From the NCBI GenBank assembly GCA_021209875.1, contig JAGYVD010000007.1, positions 3,038,001 to 3,102,000 of the forward strand: a stretch of 64,000 nt of DNA, in the 5' to 3' direction. The DNA is from Rosellinia necatrix (Eukaryota; Ascomycota; Sordariomycetes; Xylariales; Xylariaceae). A program made the position numbers and the translations under genes. Shown piece after piece: positions 11,467 through 22,438 of the stretch. Each line of letters opens with the position of its first letter. Position 1 is the first letter of the stretch. Under the pieces are notes generated by a model that searched no databases, had not been told where the DNA came from, and was given only the letters and a program-made list of their open reading frames with translations.

Positions 11467-12454
11467 CACCGCAGACCAGCTAGAAGGGAGCTGCGGCGAA
11501 GACGATTCCCAATCATTGAGGATAGAATTGACGTTAGGGTTAGTGGGAGGAGGAGGAGCCGGGTTTCGCGATACGACGACCTGACCCAGACGACCTGACC
11601 CAGACGTAGGTCATCCGTAGAACACTTTCTCCGAGAGGTAGGTAGAAGGTAGCTACCTCTAGGTACCTCTCTAGCCCGCCTACTCGGCAGGTACCGTTCT
11701 GGATTTTAGGTACAGTAACGAGGCGCTGTGCAAGCACTGCTCAGGTAAGTCGTGGTAGTACCTGGGCTAGGCACTCTGGGTCTAAGCCAGGTGGAAGACC
11801 GGCGTTTCCCCAACTCCATTCCCCTCCACCCCACATTGGCACGTCTGGTCATGGGTTTCCCCAGGCCACTAGGCACCCAGACTGATCCTGATCCACCCGA
11901 GCTGTAGCCCGGGCTGACCCGTGCCCCCTGGTCTAGGCCAATTACTGCGAGTGTATCCTACCTGGTCACTCCTCCTGCCTGTTTTACTTGGGCACACCCA
12001 ACGTTTGAGGATAGGAGGTTCTGAACATTACTGCGTGACAGGGCTGGGTGGCAGTCTGTAGAACAAGGGATGTAGATTTGAATCAGAAATGCGTTTTTCA
12101 ACAAATAGATCAGCATGTGTAGAAATTCGTAGTGGTACACACCCTTCGTATGCCCCATCCCCTTGCAATTTTGGCCTGTGTATATACATATCTATGTATG
12201 TATATGTTATTAGTGTCTGTCGCCGATGTCGCAAAGCTGTTACGGGGTGGCACCGCCGTCGTATTCGCTACTTTACTTAAGTGTTATTCTATTTGCTGCC
12301 TCAATGCCTTGGACTACCGAACCGGACCTTTTGGTTCACCGGCCACCTTGTCGTGGGTAAATGACATTTGACGTTACACATGACGCCGCTCCATGCTGTC
12401 GTCTGCACCAGCGCCATCTTTGGTGCTATATGATGCCATGCCATGCTCTTCGGG
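11467..12454. other. Intergenic MCT1-APM3
   Basis: Holds the MCT1 promoter and the APM3 3' region. Two copies of a GACCTGACCCAGACG word occur at about 11578-11605. CTACCTCTAGGTACC-type words cluster at 11630-11675. No supportable gene; the short overlapping frames at 11958-12371 have no recognisable motif. Confidence 0.5.
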
Positions 12455-14123
12455 TTAGCATCGTATTTCAACCCCTCCTTTGCTTATTGTTAAGTATTTG
12501 ACGCCTTTGTAAGGCTTGACTCCTTCTCCCAAGCCGCGGCTTTTTCGGGGGTCAATAAGGATGCTCTCAACTTTGATCCCGCTGGGAACCCACCCTTTGA
12601 CAGAGAAGCTGACCGATGCTGAGCTAGGCATTAGAATCTTATTCTGTGCCACCCTTTTTGCATCCCGCTCTTCTTCCGACCCTCTGGCTTGCTCCTTCGG
12701 CTTTTGGCGTAATGTAGAGCCCTGGTACGGTTCATAAGAATAGTCCTTACCAAATCCAAAACCGGTGGGGTCCTCCTCGGTGTCATCGTCCGGCAGCGGC
12801 CCCACAACCGTGCATCGGAGGCCGAAGTACGATGCTCCCGCCGAGATCTCTTTGGCCGGTAAATGCCACTCTAGGGTGTTGTCTCCGCAGCTATAGTTGG
12901 CGTCTCCTTTGCTGGGACGTATATCGGATAGGTTCCTGACGTCCGATGGGAGTGGCACCGACACAACCACATCTTGGAGCAACGGGGACGCCGCGGTCCC
13001 GGAATGTGGCCCCCCAAATCCTCTCCCGCCAGTTCCACTTCCCCTGGAGGAAGGCCCAGCCATTGACTGGCCATTAGAGCCGAAGATTTTATGAACGTTT
13101 AAACGAACTTCAAAATCGGAGCCTGTCGAACCAAGGCCCGTTTTGACTTCAATACTCACGGGTAATTTCAGATTGTAACTCATACTTCCACTCTTGGCAT
13201 TGGTGAAGGGTAGTAAGTCAACTTCATAGCCCGCTAGGATAAACCGTCCATCAGGCGGTATAAAGCTGAGTTCGCCCGGGTTTTCCTTCCAGCGATTCAG
13301 CCGAACGCAGGGATGGAACACAGGCAATTCCATGATAGTCCTTAAATTATGCTTCCCAGAGGGCCCAGTAAGGCTCACCGCTATATCCGGAACACCAGAT
13401 ACCTTGGAGGTAAATGCAATGGTGCCATTTGCAAAGGCGGCAATGGGCTGACCCGACGGTGCCAGCGTCACAGACAGAGTTTCCACAACGTCTGCGTAGA
13501 GCTCGTTCGATGTATGACGTACATTGGCGCGCCTCCATGGTAATGATGGGCCGTTTTGTGTTATCAAAGCACTGGCACCGGAGTTCGTGAGTGGTTTTGT
13601 AGGTAAATTGATGCTTCCTAGTAGCTTCCCCAGGAGGCCTTCCACCTCCACAACGTCCCTCAAAGCATTTGGTTCAGTGGTGTTAACTGTGCCAGCATCG
13701 CACATCTCGGTCAGAAGTTGGGCGACAACATCATAGTTCGCTTCGATCTTGTGCGCCAAGACCGGTGCCCCAAGAAACTCCTCCAAGGCATCGATCACAC
13801 GATGAAGGAATTCGAGGACGAGCAAAGGTTCGATGTCGGAAGACGTGGTCGCTAGGTAAAGGAGATCTGCATGGTCGAGACTGAATACGAGAGTAGGCGG
13901 ATTGGTATTGGATAGGTAGATTAGGTTGGGCCGCGGTGCTGGATGTTCGAGATAGAGAGGCAAGAGATGAGCTGCGGAGAGCGGCCGGGAGGTATAGGTG
14001 TGGGAGAGAATCGCGCGCCTGTCCATACGCCGTTAGTGAGGAGACAAAGATAAAAGATATCGCTACGATATTGACTCACTTATGCTCATCATAGATGTGC
14101 AGCGCCTCGATTACGCTATTCAT
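12455..14123 (-). CDS. APM3: AP-3 adaptor complex mu subunit (two exons)
   Basis: Medium chain of the AP-3 clathrin-independent adaptor, which sorts cargo from Golgi to vacuole and binds tyrosine-type sorting signals. Seen: a 44-base first exon (14123-14080) encoding MNSVIEALHIYDEHK, intron 14079-14019 (GTGAGT, branch CACTAAC, acceptor CAG), then exon 2 14018-12455. The total is 535 residues. The ATG that opens the long frame lies inside the intron end, so the true N-terminus comes from the small exon. The N-terminal longin domain spans about 1-150 and ends in EVEGLLGKLLGSINLP. The mu-homology domain starts at about 185 with VRHTSNELYADVVETL and runs to the C-terminal GVKYLTISKGGVEIRC. A Ser/Gly/Arg-rich insert near residue 335 and a charged insert near 440-470 look disordered. 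Assignment to AP-3 rather than AP-1/AP-2 rests on the N-terminal sequence and the remembered fungal family. Confidence 0.9.
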
Positions 14124-15808
14124 GGTGGATGGCTTGTGAAGCGCATCGTCCGGGGGTGTGTGACATTGATATAATCGAGGGGCAGATTGGCCCAAGAGGA
14201 AGAATGGCAAGCCACAGAAGACGTCAGTGGAAGGGGCCTGAAGACTGCTGGAGCACGACCCACCTTTTCACAAGCCAACATGAACAGCCCTGGAGAGCAT
14301 AAAAGTAGGTAGTTTAACTACCTATACTAAGTTGACCGTAAATGCACAGCAATAAATACAGGAATTAACCGTTTTCTTGCTAGAACAGAAACAACAGTTT
14401 AAACCCTGAGCGAAAATCTAAGAAATATATAAAACAAAGAAACAATATGTTGCTTTGCTCATGTCAGGAAACGTTAGGTGCACACAACCATCCAGACTTA
14501 TCAGCAGATAACCTGGGAAGACTCACTTATCTAATACTATTAATAGATAGATAGTTTGATGTTATTATTGACTGCTTCGCCCCCCGCCTCTGCCGGTTTA
14601 ATCCCCTTCACAATCCCTTGCACTCCAACCACATTTGTGGGTTCTCCCTCGCAGCTCTTGATCTCCCCATTGCTCGCCGCCCTCGTTTAAATCATCCCAA
14701 ACATTACAACGACCTAGTGTGTCGATTAGAGCCTCCGACGCCTTAATATTATTCGTACCGTCGTCAATATCCGAGGCCAATAGTAGTCTAGCTATTGCTG
14801 ACCTATTTGCAGATGTATTATCAAGGCCAAAACGATGACGATGCTGTGCTTGTTAACCATTGCCAACACCCTTGACTCTTTTGTAGGCCTACATTTCTAG
14901 ACTTGCCCTCAGCACAGCTATCAGATAATTCCCTGCCGGCCATCTACTCGATCTTCGTTTCAAACCTTGTGGTTGGTCCTTCATCAGAGCAGTCTAGGCG
15001 TTAGGCTACGCGGCGATGAACATGTGTGTTAGTGACAAAGGGCGCAATATGGCGGCGGCAAATCGTGCGAATAGATAATTAACGTTCACTGCGCCACATC
15101 ACGGAACTCAGCAGCGAATTCGGACTACGAGCTCTAGACTTGAAGAGTATAGATGGCATAGCCATGGCATTTGGGAACAATGGCAAAGATGGGGTTGTCG
15201 AGGTCCGGCGTGAAAGCGCAATACTTTGATTCATTTGAAAGATTGATTCGGGTTTCCACAATAATAGGTAGAAGTATAGTGGCGATTAGTACCAATGATC
15301 ATGGCAAGGATATATAGGTAAGAAGCAAGTGATAAGAGATAAAACCACCTACAGCTAGCAACAGGCCACACAAAGGTAGTTCGAGGAACCTTGTGAACCG
15401 TAGATGGCTTGTAGGTAGGTCGTGGCTTAGCTACTTATCTGGCTATAGATAACTACCTAGGTAGTAGTAGTAGTAGTATTAACGTCTAGTCTAGGTGTCT
15501 GACTAACTACCTAGGTAGGTATGATTGAACGCTACCTAGGTAAGTACTTAGGTACCTACAACCTAGAGCTCCACCCTATCCACTAGGTACGTACATATGT
15601 ATATTATTTACAAGTACCTGCCTACCTGCGGAGGTATCCAGGTATGCACTTACAGAAGCTAGAGCAGGCCGTAGCGGGGTTGGACTTCCTTTGGGACCCT
15701 TGACTCTGGAAATTTTTAGATCGATCGTGAATCAGTCGGCCAAACAGTCGCAACCAACTTTTCGGTTTTTTCTCAACCCCGACTAAAGCGAGAAAGCCTA
15801 TCCTAGCG
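14124..15808. other. Divergent intergenic/promoter region APM3-MPP10
   Basis: Shared upstream DNA of APM3 (-) and MPP10 (+). The right half has a dense cluster of CTACCTAGGTAG-like palindromes at about 15445-15620 and a TAG trinucleotide run near 15462-15477. A CT-rich, AUG-poor leader precedes MPP10. The small minus-strand frames here begin with TTG and show no known motif. Confidence 0.55.
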
Positions 15809-18064
15809 ATGGCTGGTTCTGCTAGTACCACGTCCTCTATGACTTCAACATCACATACTCTCACTAATGCACCATCACTACATTTTTTGTCCGCCCTCAC
15901 TGATGCTACAAAACCCGGCGGCGGCATGGAGATGCTGGCATTTTTCGAAGCCATCAAGGCCAACAACCGCCACGATTTCCTGCAACCGTCGGCCTCTCTT
16001 CCAAATGCCTCTCTCCAGCTTGCTAAAGCGACCTTGGATGCATACGCCAGTCAATTGAGTGACGAACAACAGCAACGCCAAAAAGAGGCAAACAAGAAGC
16101 GGAAGCGTGCTGATCAGAGCCATGGTCCCATCGATGTGCTCAAAGTCAGGAAACTACACGTTGATGGCTTCGAGAGCGGCCAAGTCTGGCAACAAGCGAA
16201 AAGGATCATTACGAGTACTCTACACGATGCCGAACAAATTCTCCGGGAGCTAGAGGATAGCCATCAAACTCAAATGAACGGTGCCGACAAGTCGACAGCA
16301 CTATCAGACTTAGATGGGGATAATTCTGATGACGTTTCCGATCTCAGCGATATGGAATCTGTCGGAGAATCTAGCGAAGCAGAACGTGAAATTTTTGAAG
16401 GAGATGTATTAGATGATGATTCCGAGGACGATGCCGGCCTGCTAGAAGACGGTACCGACGATGATAAAAATAACGACGAAGAAGACGAGGGAGAAAAGGA
16501 CGGAGAAAAAGAAGATTCGGATGAGGCCGAATACAGCGAGCCCGAACCGCTAATCGAAGATCCTAATGGCCTGAACGATGGCTTCTTTTCAATCGACGAA
16601 TTTAATAAACAAACACAAATGTGGGAGGACGCGGATGCCAGAGCGGATCCTAATGTCGATGAAGGAAGCGAAGATGAAGAACTCGATTGGCATGCGAACC
16701 CCTTTTCCGTAAAACAACTCGGAGCTAATAAACCAAAAAAAGCCGGAGATGATGAGGGCGAGGATATGGAGTCCAGTATCGGAGATCAGGACGACGATGG
16801 CGGACCAACATTTGGTAATATGGATCTGGATGCTCCAGAAGGCGACAGTGAAGTGGAGGACGGGGATAACGGGGAGGATGGCGCGAATGAGGAGGATAAC
16901 GCCAATGATGTCTTTTACAAGGATTTCTTCGCGCCACCCCGACGGAAGGGAGCTAAGCAGAGCAAGCCACGCAAATTTCCCGCCGCGGAGCGGAGCGGGC
17001 CGGCCGAGGAAGAAGTCAAACGAGCGATGGCTGATGTCCGCCGTGACCTATTTGAAGATGAGTCGGAACGTGAGAATTCTGAAGATGCGCTTTCGGAGGC
17101 CTCCGCTGGGGATCCCAAATCGAGGAGGTCCGCACATGAGAGGAGACAGGCCAGACTAGCCGAGGAAATTCGCAAGCTAGAGGCGGCCAACGTGGCCAAA
17201 AAAGATTGGACCATGTCGGGTGAGGCTAGGGCCATCGAGCGTCCGATGAACTCCCTCCTAGAGGAAGATCTCGACTTCGAGCACGCAGGGAAACCAGTCC
17301 CCGTCATCACACCCGACATCAATGAAAGCATTGAGGATCTCATCAAAAGACGGATACTAGCTAGGGAATTCGACGAAGTAATTCGCCGACGGCCCGATGC
17401 CACAGAGTTTTCATCTAACACGCGCCGTGGGCTCGCCAATGTGGAGGACACCAAATCGAAACAAGGCCTAGCTGAGATCTACGAAGAGGAGCACGTCAAG
17501 AATGCTAACCCGGATTCTTATGTTAGCAAATCAGAGGAAAAGCTTCGCAAGGAAGAAAAGGAGGTTGAACAGATGTGGAAGGAAGTTAGCTCCAAGCTCG
17601 ACGCCCTCAGCAGCTGGCACTACAGGCCGAAGCCCGTAGCTCCAACCCTAACTATTGTGCCAGATGTTGCAACAATTAGTATGGAAGACGCGCAGCCAAC
17701 TACAGCACAGGGTGTCGGCGGTGGTGACAATACACTAGCTCCGCAGGAAGTTTACAAGGCTGGTAAGGACAATGCCGAAAAGGGCGAAATCGTCACCAAG
17801 AGCGGCCTACCGATCGCTAAGCAAGAGATGACCCGCGAAGATAAGACAAGGAAACGCCGCCGTGAAAAGGAGAGGATTCGTAAGGGCGGTGACGCTGATA
17901 GTAAAAAGCCACAGAGTGCGAAGGCGCAGCAGCGCAAAGAGACACTCGGGAGTCTCAAGAAAGGCGGTGTCAAGCTCATCAACAAAAAGGGTGAGGTCGT
18001 GGATATTGATGGTAATAAGGCGAAGACAGCAAAAGCTACTTCAAGCGGTATTTTTAAATTGTAG
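15809..18064 (+). CDS. MPP10: U3 snoRNP protein Mpp10
   Basis: Core component of the U3 snoRNP/SSU processome needed for early pre-18S rRNA cleavage in the nucleolus. Seen: single uninterrupted frame of 751 residues, typical for the family. The N-terminal helical region contains VLKVRKLHVDGFESGQVWQQ near 110-130. A very acidic low-complexity stretch runs at about 170-365. The central conserved block begins at NDVFYKDFF (about 365-375); further on are LLEEDLDFEHAGKPVPVITP and SIEDLIKRRI, then YEEEHVKNANPDSY with a coiled-coil and SSKLDALSSWHYRPKPV. The tail is lysine-rich and nucleolar-like, ending in the usual GGVKLINKKGEVVDIDG type block. The ATG at 15809 follows a purine-rich context and is the first in frame. 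It lies 567 bases upstream of the same-strand DUF4536-like gene. The family call is firm from the ordered blocks. Confidence 0.92.
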   Translation: MAGSASTTSSMTSTSHTLTNAPSLHFLSALTDATKPGGGMEMLAFFEAIKANNRHDFLQPSASLPNASLQLAKATLDAYASQLSDEQQQRQKEANKKRKRADQSHGPIDVLKVRKLHVDGFESGQVWQQAKRIITSTLHDAEQILRELEDSHQTQMNGADKSTALSDLDGDNSDDVSDLSDMESVGESSEAEREIFEGDVLDDDSEDDAGLLEDGTDDDKNNDEEDEGEKDGEKEDSDEAEYSEPEPLIEDPNGLNDGFFSIDEFNKQTQMWEDADARADPNVDEGSEDEELDWHANPFSVKQLGANKPKKAGDDEGEDMESSIGDQDDDGGPTFGNMDLDAPEGDSEVEDGDNGEDGANEEDNANDVFYKDFFAPPRRKGAKQSKPRKFPAAERSGPAEEEVKRAMADVRRDLFEDESERENSEDALSEASAGDPKSRRSAHERRQARLAEEIRKLEAANVAKKDWTMSGEARAIERPMNSLLEEDLDFEHAGKPVPVITPDINESIEDLIKRRILAREFDEVIRRRPDATEFSSNTRRGLANVEDTKSKQGLAEIYEEEHVKNANPDSYVSKSEEKLRKEEKEVEQMWKEVSSKLDALSSWHYRPKPVAPTLTIVPDVATISMEDAQPTTAQGVGGGDNTLAPQEVYKAGKDNAEKGEIVTKSGLPIAKQEMTREDKTRKRRREKERIRKGGDADSKKPQSAKAQQRKETLGSLKKGGVKLINKKGEVVDIDGNKAKTAKATSSGIFKL

Positions 18065-18630
18065 AGAGCAGTTATTGCGTGTGGTAGCGGCAGTTTATTC
18101 CATTGGTCGCGTTTGCATATTCTAGTCTAGTGATGACGAAGAGAAATTTATACAATGGCCGTTGCAGTGCAAGAAAGAAGTGGATTTGTTCAAGATATGC
18201 TCAGGACTCTTAATGTCAAATTGTATCTCATCTATTTCATCTGATCATAATTTATGTGGATAGCTTACACAGGGAACCATGATGGTTTGGCCAACTTAGT
18301 ACTATTCTTGACCTCTCGCTTCGTAACTGATAGCTCACTGCATCCCAATTTAGGTGATTCTATCTTCTCATCATAGGCTATAAAGTATGAAAGAGGTGGA
18401 CGAGCCGAATAATAATTGTAGGCCGGTCTAAGATAGTACCTAGTCACTCGGCTACCTGGATTGGCTGACCCTTGGGGAGGTTGACCGAGCTCGGACCACT
18501 TTCCATTGGATCCAGGCGGGATGCTGGGTCGAACTTTTTTACACTTGGTAGCTTGATAGCCTGATACCTAGGTAGCTTTTACGGCGAGAAACAAGGTTGC
18601 CATCCCCAATTGCGCGTTCAACTCAATAAC
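18065..18630. other. Intergenic MPP10-DUF4536 gene
   Basis: MPP10 3' region and the promoter of the next + strand gene. A single CTACCTAGG-type word lies near 18565-18575. No gene is visible. Confidence 0.5.
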
Positions 18631-19047
18631 ATGGCGAAGGATAAAGTCCCGTCCGTGGGCTCACTCGACAAGCCAGAAAACCTCGATGTTCTTCTAAAGG
18701 AGGACCGGGGCGACGACTGCCTGCCGTGCCGAATCGTAGGTGAGTGTGCACCTCCTCCCACTTAAGCTCTCTCTGCCTACGCCGCTCAGGGTCTAGACGA
18801 TTGGGTTCTGCAGACGAAGCCCAAGCTGGAAGGGATTGGACTGACGGTTTCTTACGAGCCCAAAGGCGGAGGCGCATTCATCGGCCTTGCGGCGTACAGT
18901 TACTTCTCCGGCAACGCCCAGCTTGAACGGCAACAGGCCAAGATCCTAGCAAGCAAATCCATGTTCGGTATGCGCAGCCGCAAGTTTGGCATTGCGACAA
19001 CATCGCTGGGACTGGCATGGTTAGGCATCTGGAGGTTATTCATGTAA
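18631..19047 (+). CDS. Small DUF4536/DMAC1-like membrane protein (two exons)
   Basis: Resembles the DUF4536 family, whose animal member DMAC1/TMEM261 is a mitochondrial inner-membrane protein linked to assembly of the complex I distal arm; that role is transferred from the family. Seen: exon 1 18631-18739 ends at DDCLPCRIV, intron 18740-18865 with donor GTGAGT, branch ACTGAC and acceptor AAAG, exon 2 18866-19047. Joined length is 96 residues. The DCLPCR motif followed by a glycine-rich first membrane segment (GGAFIGLAAYSYFSG) and a second segment near the C-terminus (TTSLGLAWLGIWRLF) fit the family. The gene is too split to appear as one open frame. The weak AAAG acceptor is forced by frame; a CCC-starting alternative with a GTAGGT donor would change only the junction residues. 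Confidence 0.72.
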
Positions 19048-22000
19048 GGATGCAAATTAAGTAGCGCGAGCTCAGCCATTGGGACATGTAACTATCTAGA
19101 GCAAGATGAAGAAGAAATACCCTCCTCTGACATCTACGCATGCTCTCGAGGTGGACAGCAGACCTTCATACCGACTGAATTGCGGTAGCACGCCGTGGGA
19201 CGGGCGGCACATAGCAATAGCCCACCCCTGTGAGCATAACTAGGAAGCAACATACAAGATACTGTATGTAGGCTTAAGCCTCAGGCTTGAAACTCGAATT
19301 TGCTCTGCATCTGCGGCCTTCCGGGCATTATGTACACTGCCATTGATGAAATCCCTGCACAAAGGAGCGAATTGGGCGGAATCAACTAAATCTATGCATA
19401 CATACCAATTTGCATAGCGGTACGTGATAGGGTAGCCCTAAAGGTTACCTACCACGGTAGATGAGAAGAAGGGTTCTGATCCTCTAGTCTGCTATGTAGT
19501 TATTACCTAGGTAGTTTTGTGACCTATGTCGTATGCCTACCACAGTATCGAATCTTGTAACAACGACGGTACATTCCGCATGTACCGATGGCGACATCTC
19601 GATCGGACGAACCAACCAGTCGGAACCTAGTGCCAGATTTATGGTTATTTATTGCCTTTATTAGTATGGATGGCATTGGCCTTTATGCGCAATTGAAGAG
19701 TTTCAGCCCAAGCAAAATGGACCTCAGCTCGTCGGGGCGTAGGGTTGATCATATTGCTGTCACATTCAGACCCTGTAAAAAGGTTGGTCAAGCCTTATAA
19801 GTCCCAATTTCGGCTGGCAGGAACTTCAACCGCGAGTTGATTTATCATTTAACATTGCCAAACCCTTCTGTTCATAATTACCGAAAGAATTATTACTCTA
19901 TCACTTCCTCGGGCGATGCGAATTGAGATAGATACAGTTTATATTGATGCAAAAGCACGCGAAGCTTCTCCGAAGCAGATTGACGATTAAGATGACGATG
20001 CCCAATCTAGATACAACAGCCGTAGCCATTCCACTCCGCAACTTTCCTTTTACGGCGGCTTCGAATGGAGACCCCCCTTTCTTGACCTTGGCCAACCAAT
20101 CTTTACTTGGCTGCTTGCCCATCTTCCACTCATGGAAAGGGGGAAAGAGGGGTTACCGGATGGGGATTCATGCAAGCCCCAAGCGCCTCAAATGAATGTC
20201 AACAAACACACCGCCGCACTCGAGAGGTCGGTCAGTTAACCACGTCTACGGCGGCACCATGCAACATCGGGCAGCACATGCAGGTCCGAAAATCGAATTA
20301 GTTATATCGGCAATAGCGTAGGGCAATTACAGGGGGGAAGGACATTGTGACCGAGTACCTTACCCAGATCGGACAATACGTGTTCCGTCGGAGAGATTGA
20401 CATGTATTAACTGCAATGACATGCCTACCTAGGCAGCTTGGGTATCGCGATCGGCTGGGCTGCTGCTTTACAGAGTACTTCTAGTGACTACCTACTGATG
20501 GTCGAGTTAAAGTGACGCGCACTGTTTTCATTACTTATATGGAAAGCCACTCTGTATTCCGAGCATATCATGTCTGACTAGCTATTTTTAAGTTGTCAAT
20601 AAAGCCATGACCCATGTGTCAAGTAAGAGACGTGTACCTGTAAGTTACCCTAGGTCTACGCTGCTGCTATACATGCTGTGTTATTGTTGTAATATCTACC
20701 CGTTAATTTGAACGAGCCACTTATTCGTCACTGACACGAGCTCCTGTCTATTTTAGCCATAATGTGGTAAACGTGCTAAGACCGCACCGCGTTTGCTCTT
20801 GTAAACAAAGCAATAACCACTGTACCCAATGCTATACGGATTACACTGTAACGTCAAAGATGGTAGAAAAGAGCTGACCAGGCATCTTGAGAGCTGCCTT
20901 GGCGCCCAAGTGACTAACCTAGGGAGTTACTTAGCCTACTACTTGCACACTGCCTGGGTAGGTTGGATGATTGATTGATTGGTGATGTCAGGTACAACTC
21001 GAAGCAGCTAGATGAGTTCCAATTCTACATATGGATGTTAAAATATGTCTTAGACGCAGGAACAAACCTTATGCTGTCCGCTCAACATGCATATAACCTT
21101 CGATATTGAAGAGACGCTGACATCAACTTCTGCATACATACACACGCGTGCATGGTAATCTATACGCGTAGCGGACATGAGGGAGAGGTTGCTGTACTAC
21201 TAATATCATATATGTACATGGTGTGGGTGCAGTAATAAATGATAAATGGATCAGTAAGTTCCCAACGGGTAAGATAGGATATCATACAATAGCATCCTTT
21301 GATATAACTAGAGGTACTTGCTTATTGTATTGCCGCGGCAACAAACAAACCTTCATCTCCTGCTGAATGGGCAGATCTTGTAGCTGTCTCCAAATATACC
21401 TACTTAAACTAAGTACCTAAGGTACCCCACTGGGCCCAATGATACCTTCCGACCTTACTTGTACACTACTACAGGCGGGTTATCCATAGACAGAACTGAG
21501 TGCATCCGCCCTCCGCGATGAAGCATACCTAATTGTATCCTAAGTTAGGTGCCTACAGGCAAAAGAGTTTGGAGGGAGAGGCTGTAACTAGGTACCTTGG
21601 AAGTATGTCTAGGTGATAGGCAAGCCGTAAGACGCAGGTGGGCATGTAATTTTTCACAGGCCTTACGCTGTCGGGATTAGCTCTGTTTGACTCGGTAACG
21701 GCCCAGGCAGTTACCAGCCTAGGTACCCAAGATAGCGAAACCGTGCACTGTCACGGCCTATTCAGTAGGTACGAGTGCACTATCTGCGCTATCTATACTA
21801 CCTGGGTGGGCGGGCTAGGTACCTAGAGTACCCGCCCAGGTACACAACTGGAGCTGCCCACAGGCCACGGTATAGCTACTGTACGTCCAGCGTCGTCGAT
21901 AGGTATACTAAACCCAAAACTCCATGAGCCTTGACCCGACCCGGGAAGTGTCAGTGGATCGTCGCCCCCGTCGACTCTTATTTTCTTTCCCTTAATCAAC

Positions 22001-22438
22001 GGGAAAAACAAGCTGTGGCCAGCCAGCCAACCAACTGCCTACCTCCTCCAAGGTTGGCTAACCAATCAACAAGGCACCGACCAGCCTGCTTCAACCCTTC
22101 TTCCCTTCTTCACGCCTTCTTCCTCGACACAGTCCCTCCCCAAATCAACGAACAGCCTGCTGTCCACTGTCTGGCATCGGCCGACTCGATTGTCCACGGT
22201 TGGTTGTCCTCTGCCCTGTCGCGTTCCCGGAATGCGGTAGCCCGTGTCGATGCACTCGGCTCCCTTGCCGGACTGAGAATCATTGCGAAAACTCTCGTCC
22301 TCGGTGATTCCGCCCGGTTTCTTGCATGTGAGGCGAGACAAAAAGAACGAAAGTCGCCGGCACCGCCCTTCCCGTGCCCTTCCCAGACCCCCCTCCGACC
22401 ATCAATCCCGTACCTCAGAAGCGCCCGTGTTGTCCCCT
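19048..22438. other. Long intergenic region upstream of POM1
   Basis: About 3.4 kb without a supportable gene. It is moderately AT-rich at 19.8-21.4 kb and carries many TACCTAGGTA-type words (about 19500-19517, 20424-20435, 20914-20960, 21405-21425, 21585, 21715-21735, 21800-21845). The last 500 bases are CT-rich and probably form the long POM1 5' leader. The 171-codon frame at 21931-22446 starts on GTG, has no motif and overlaps this leader. Confidence 0.55.
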
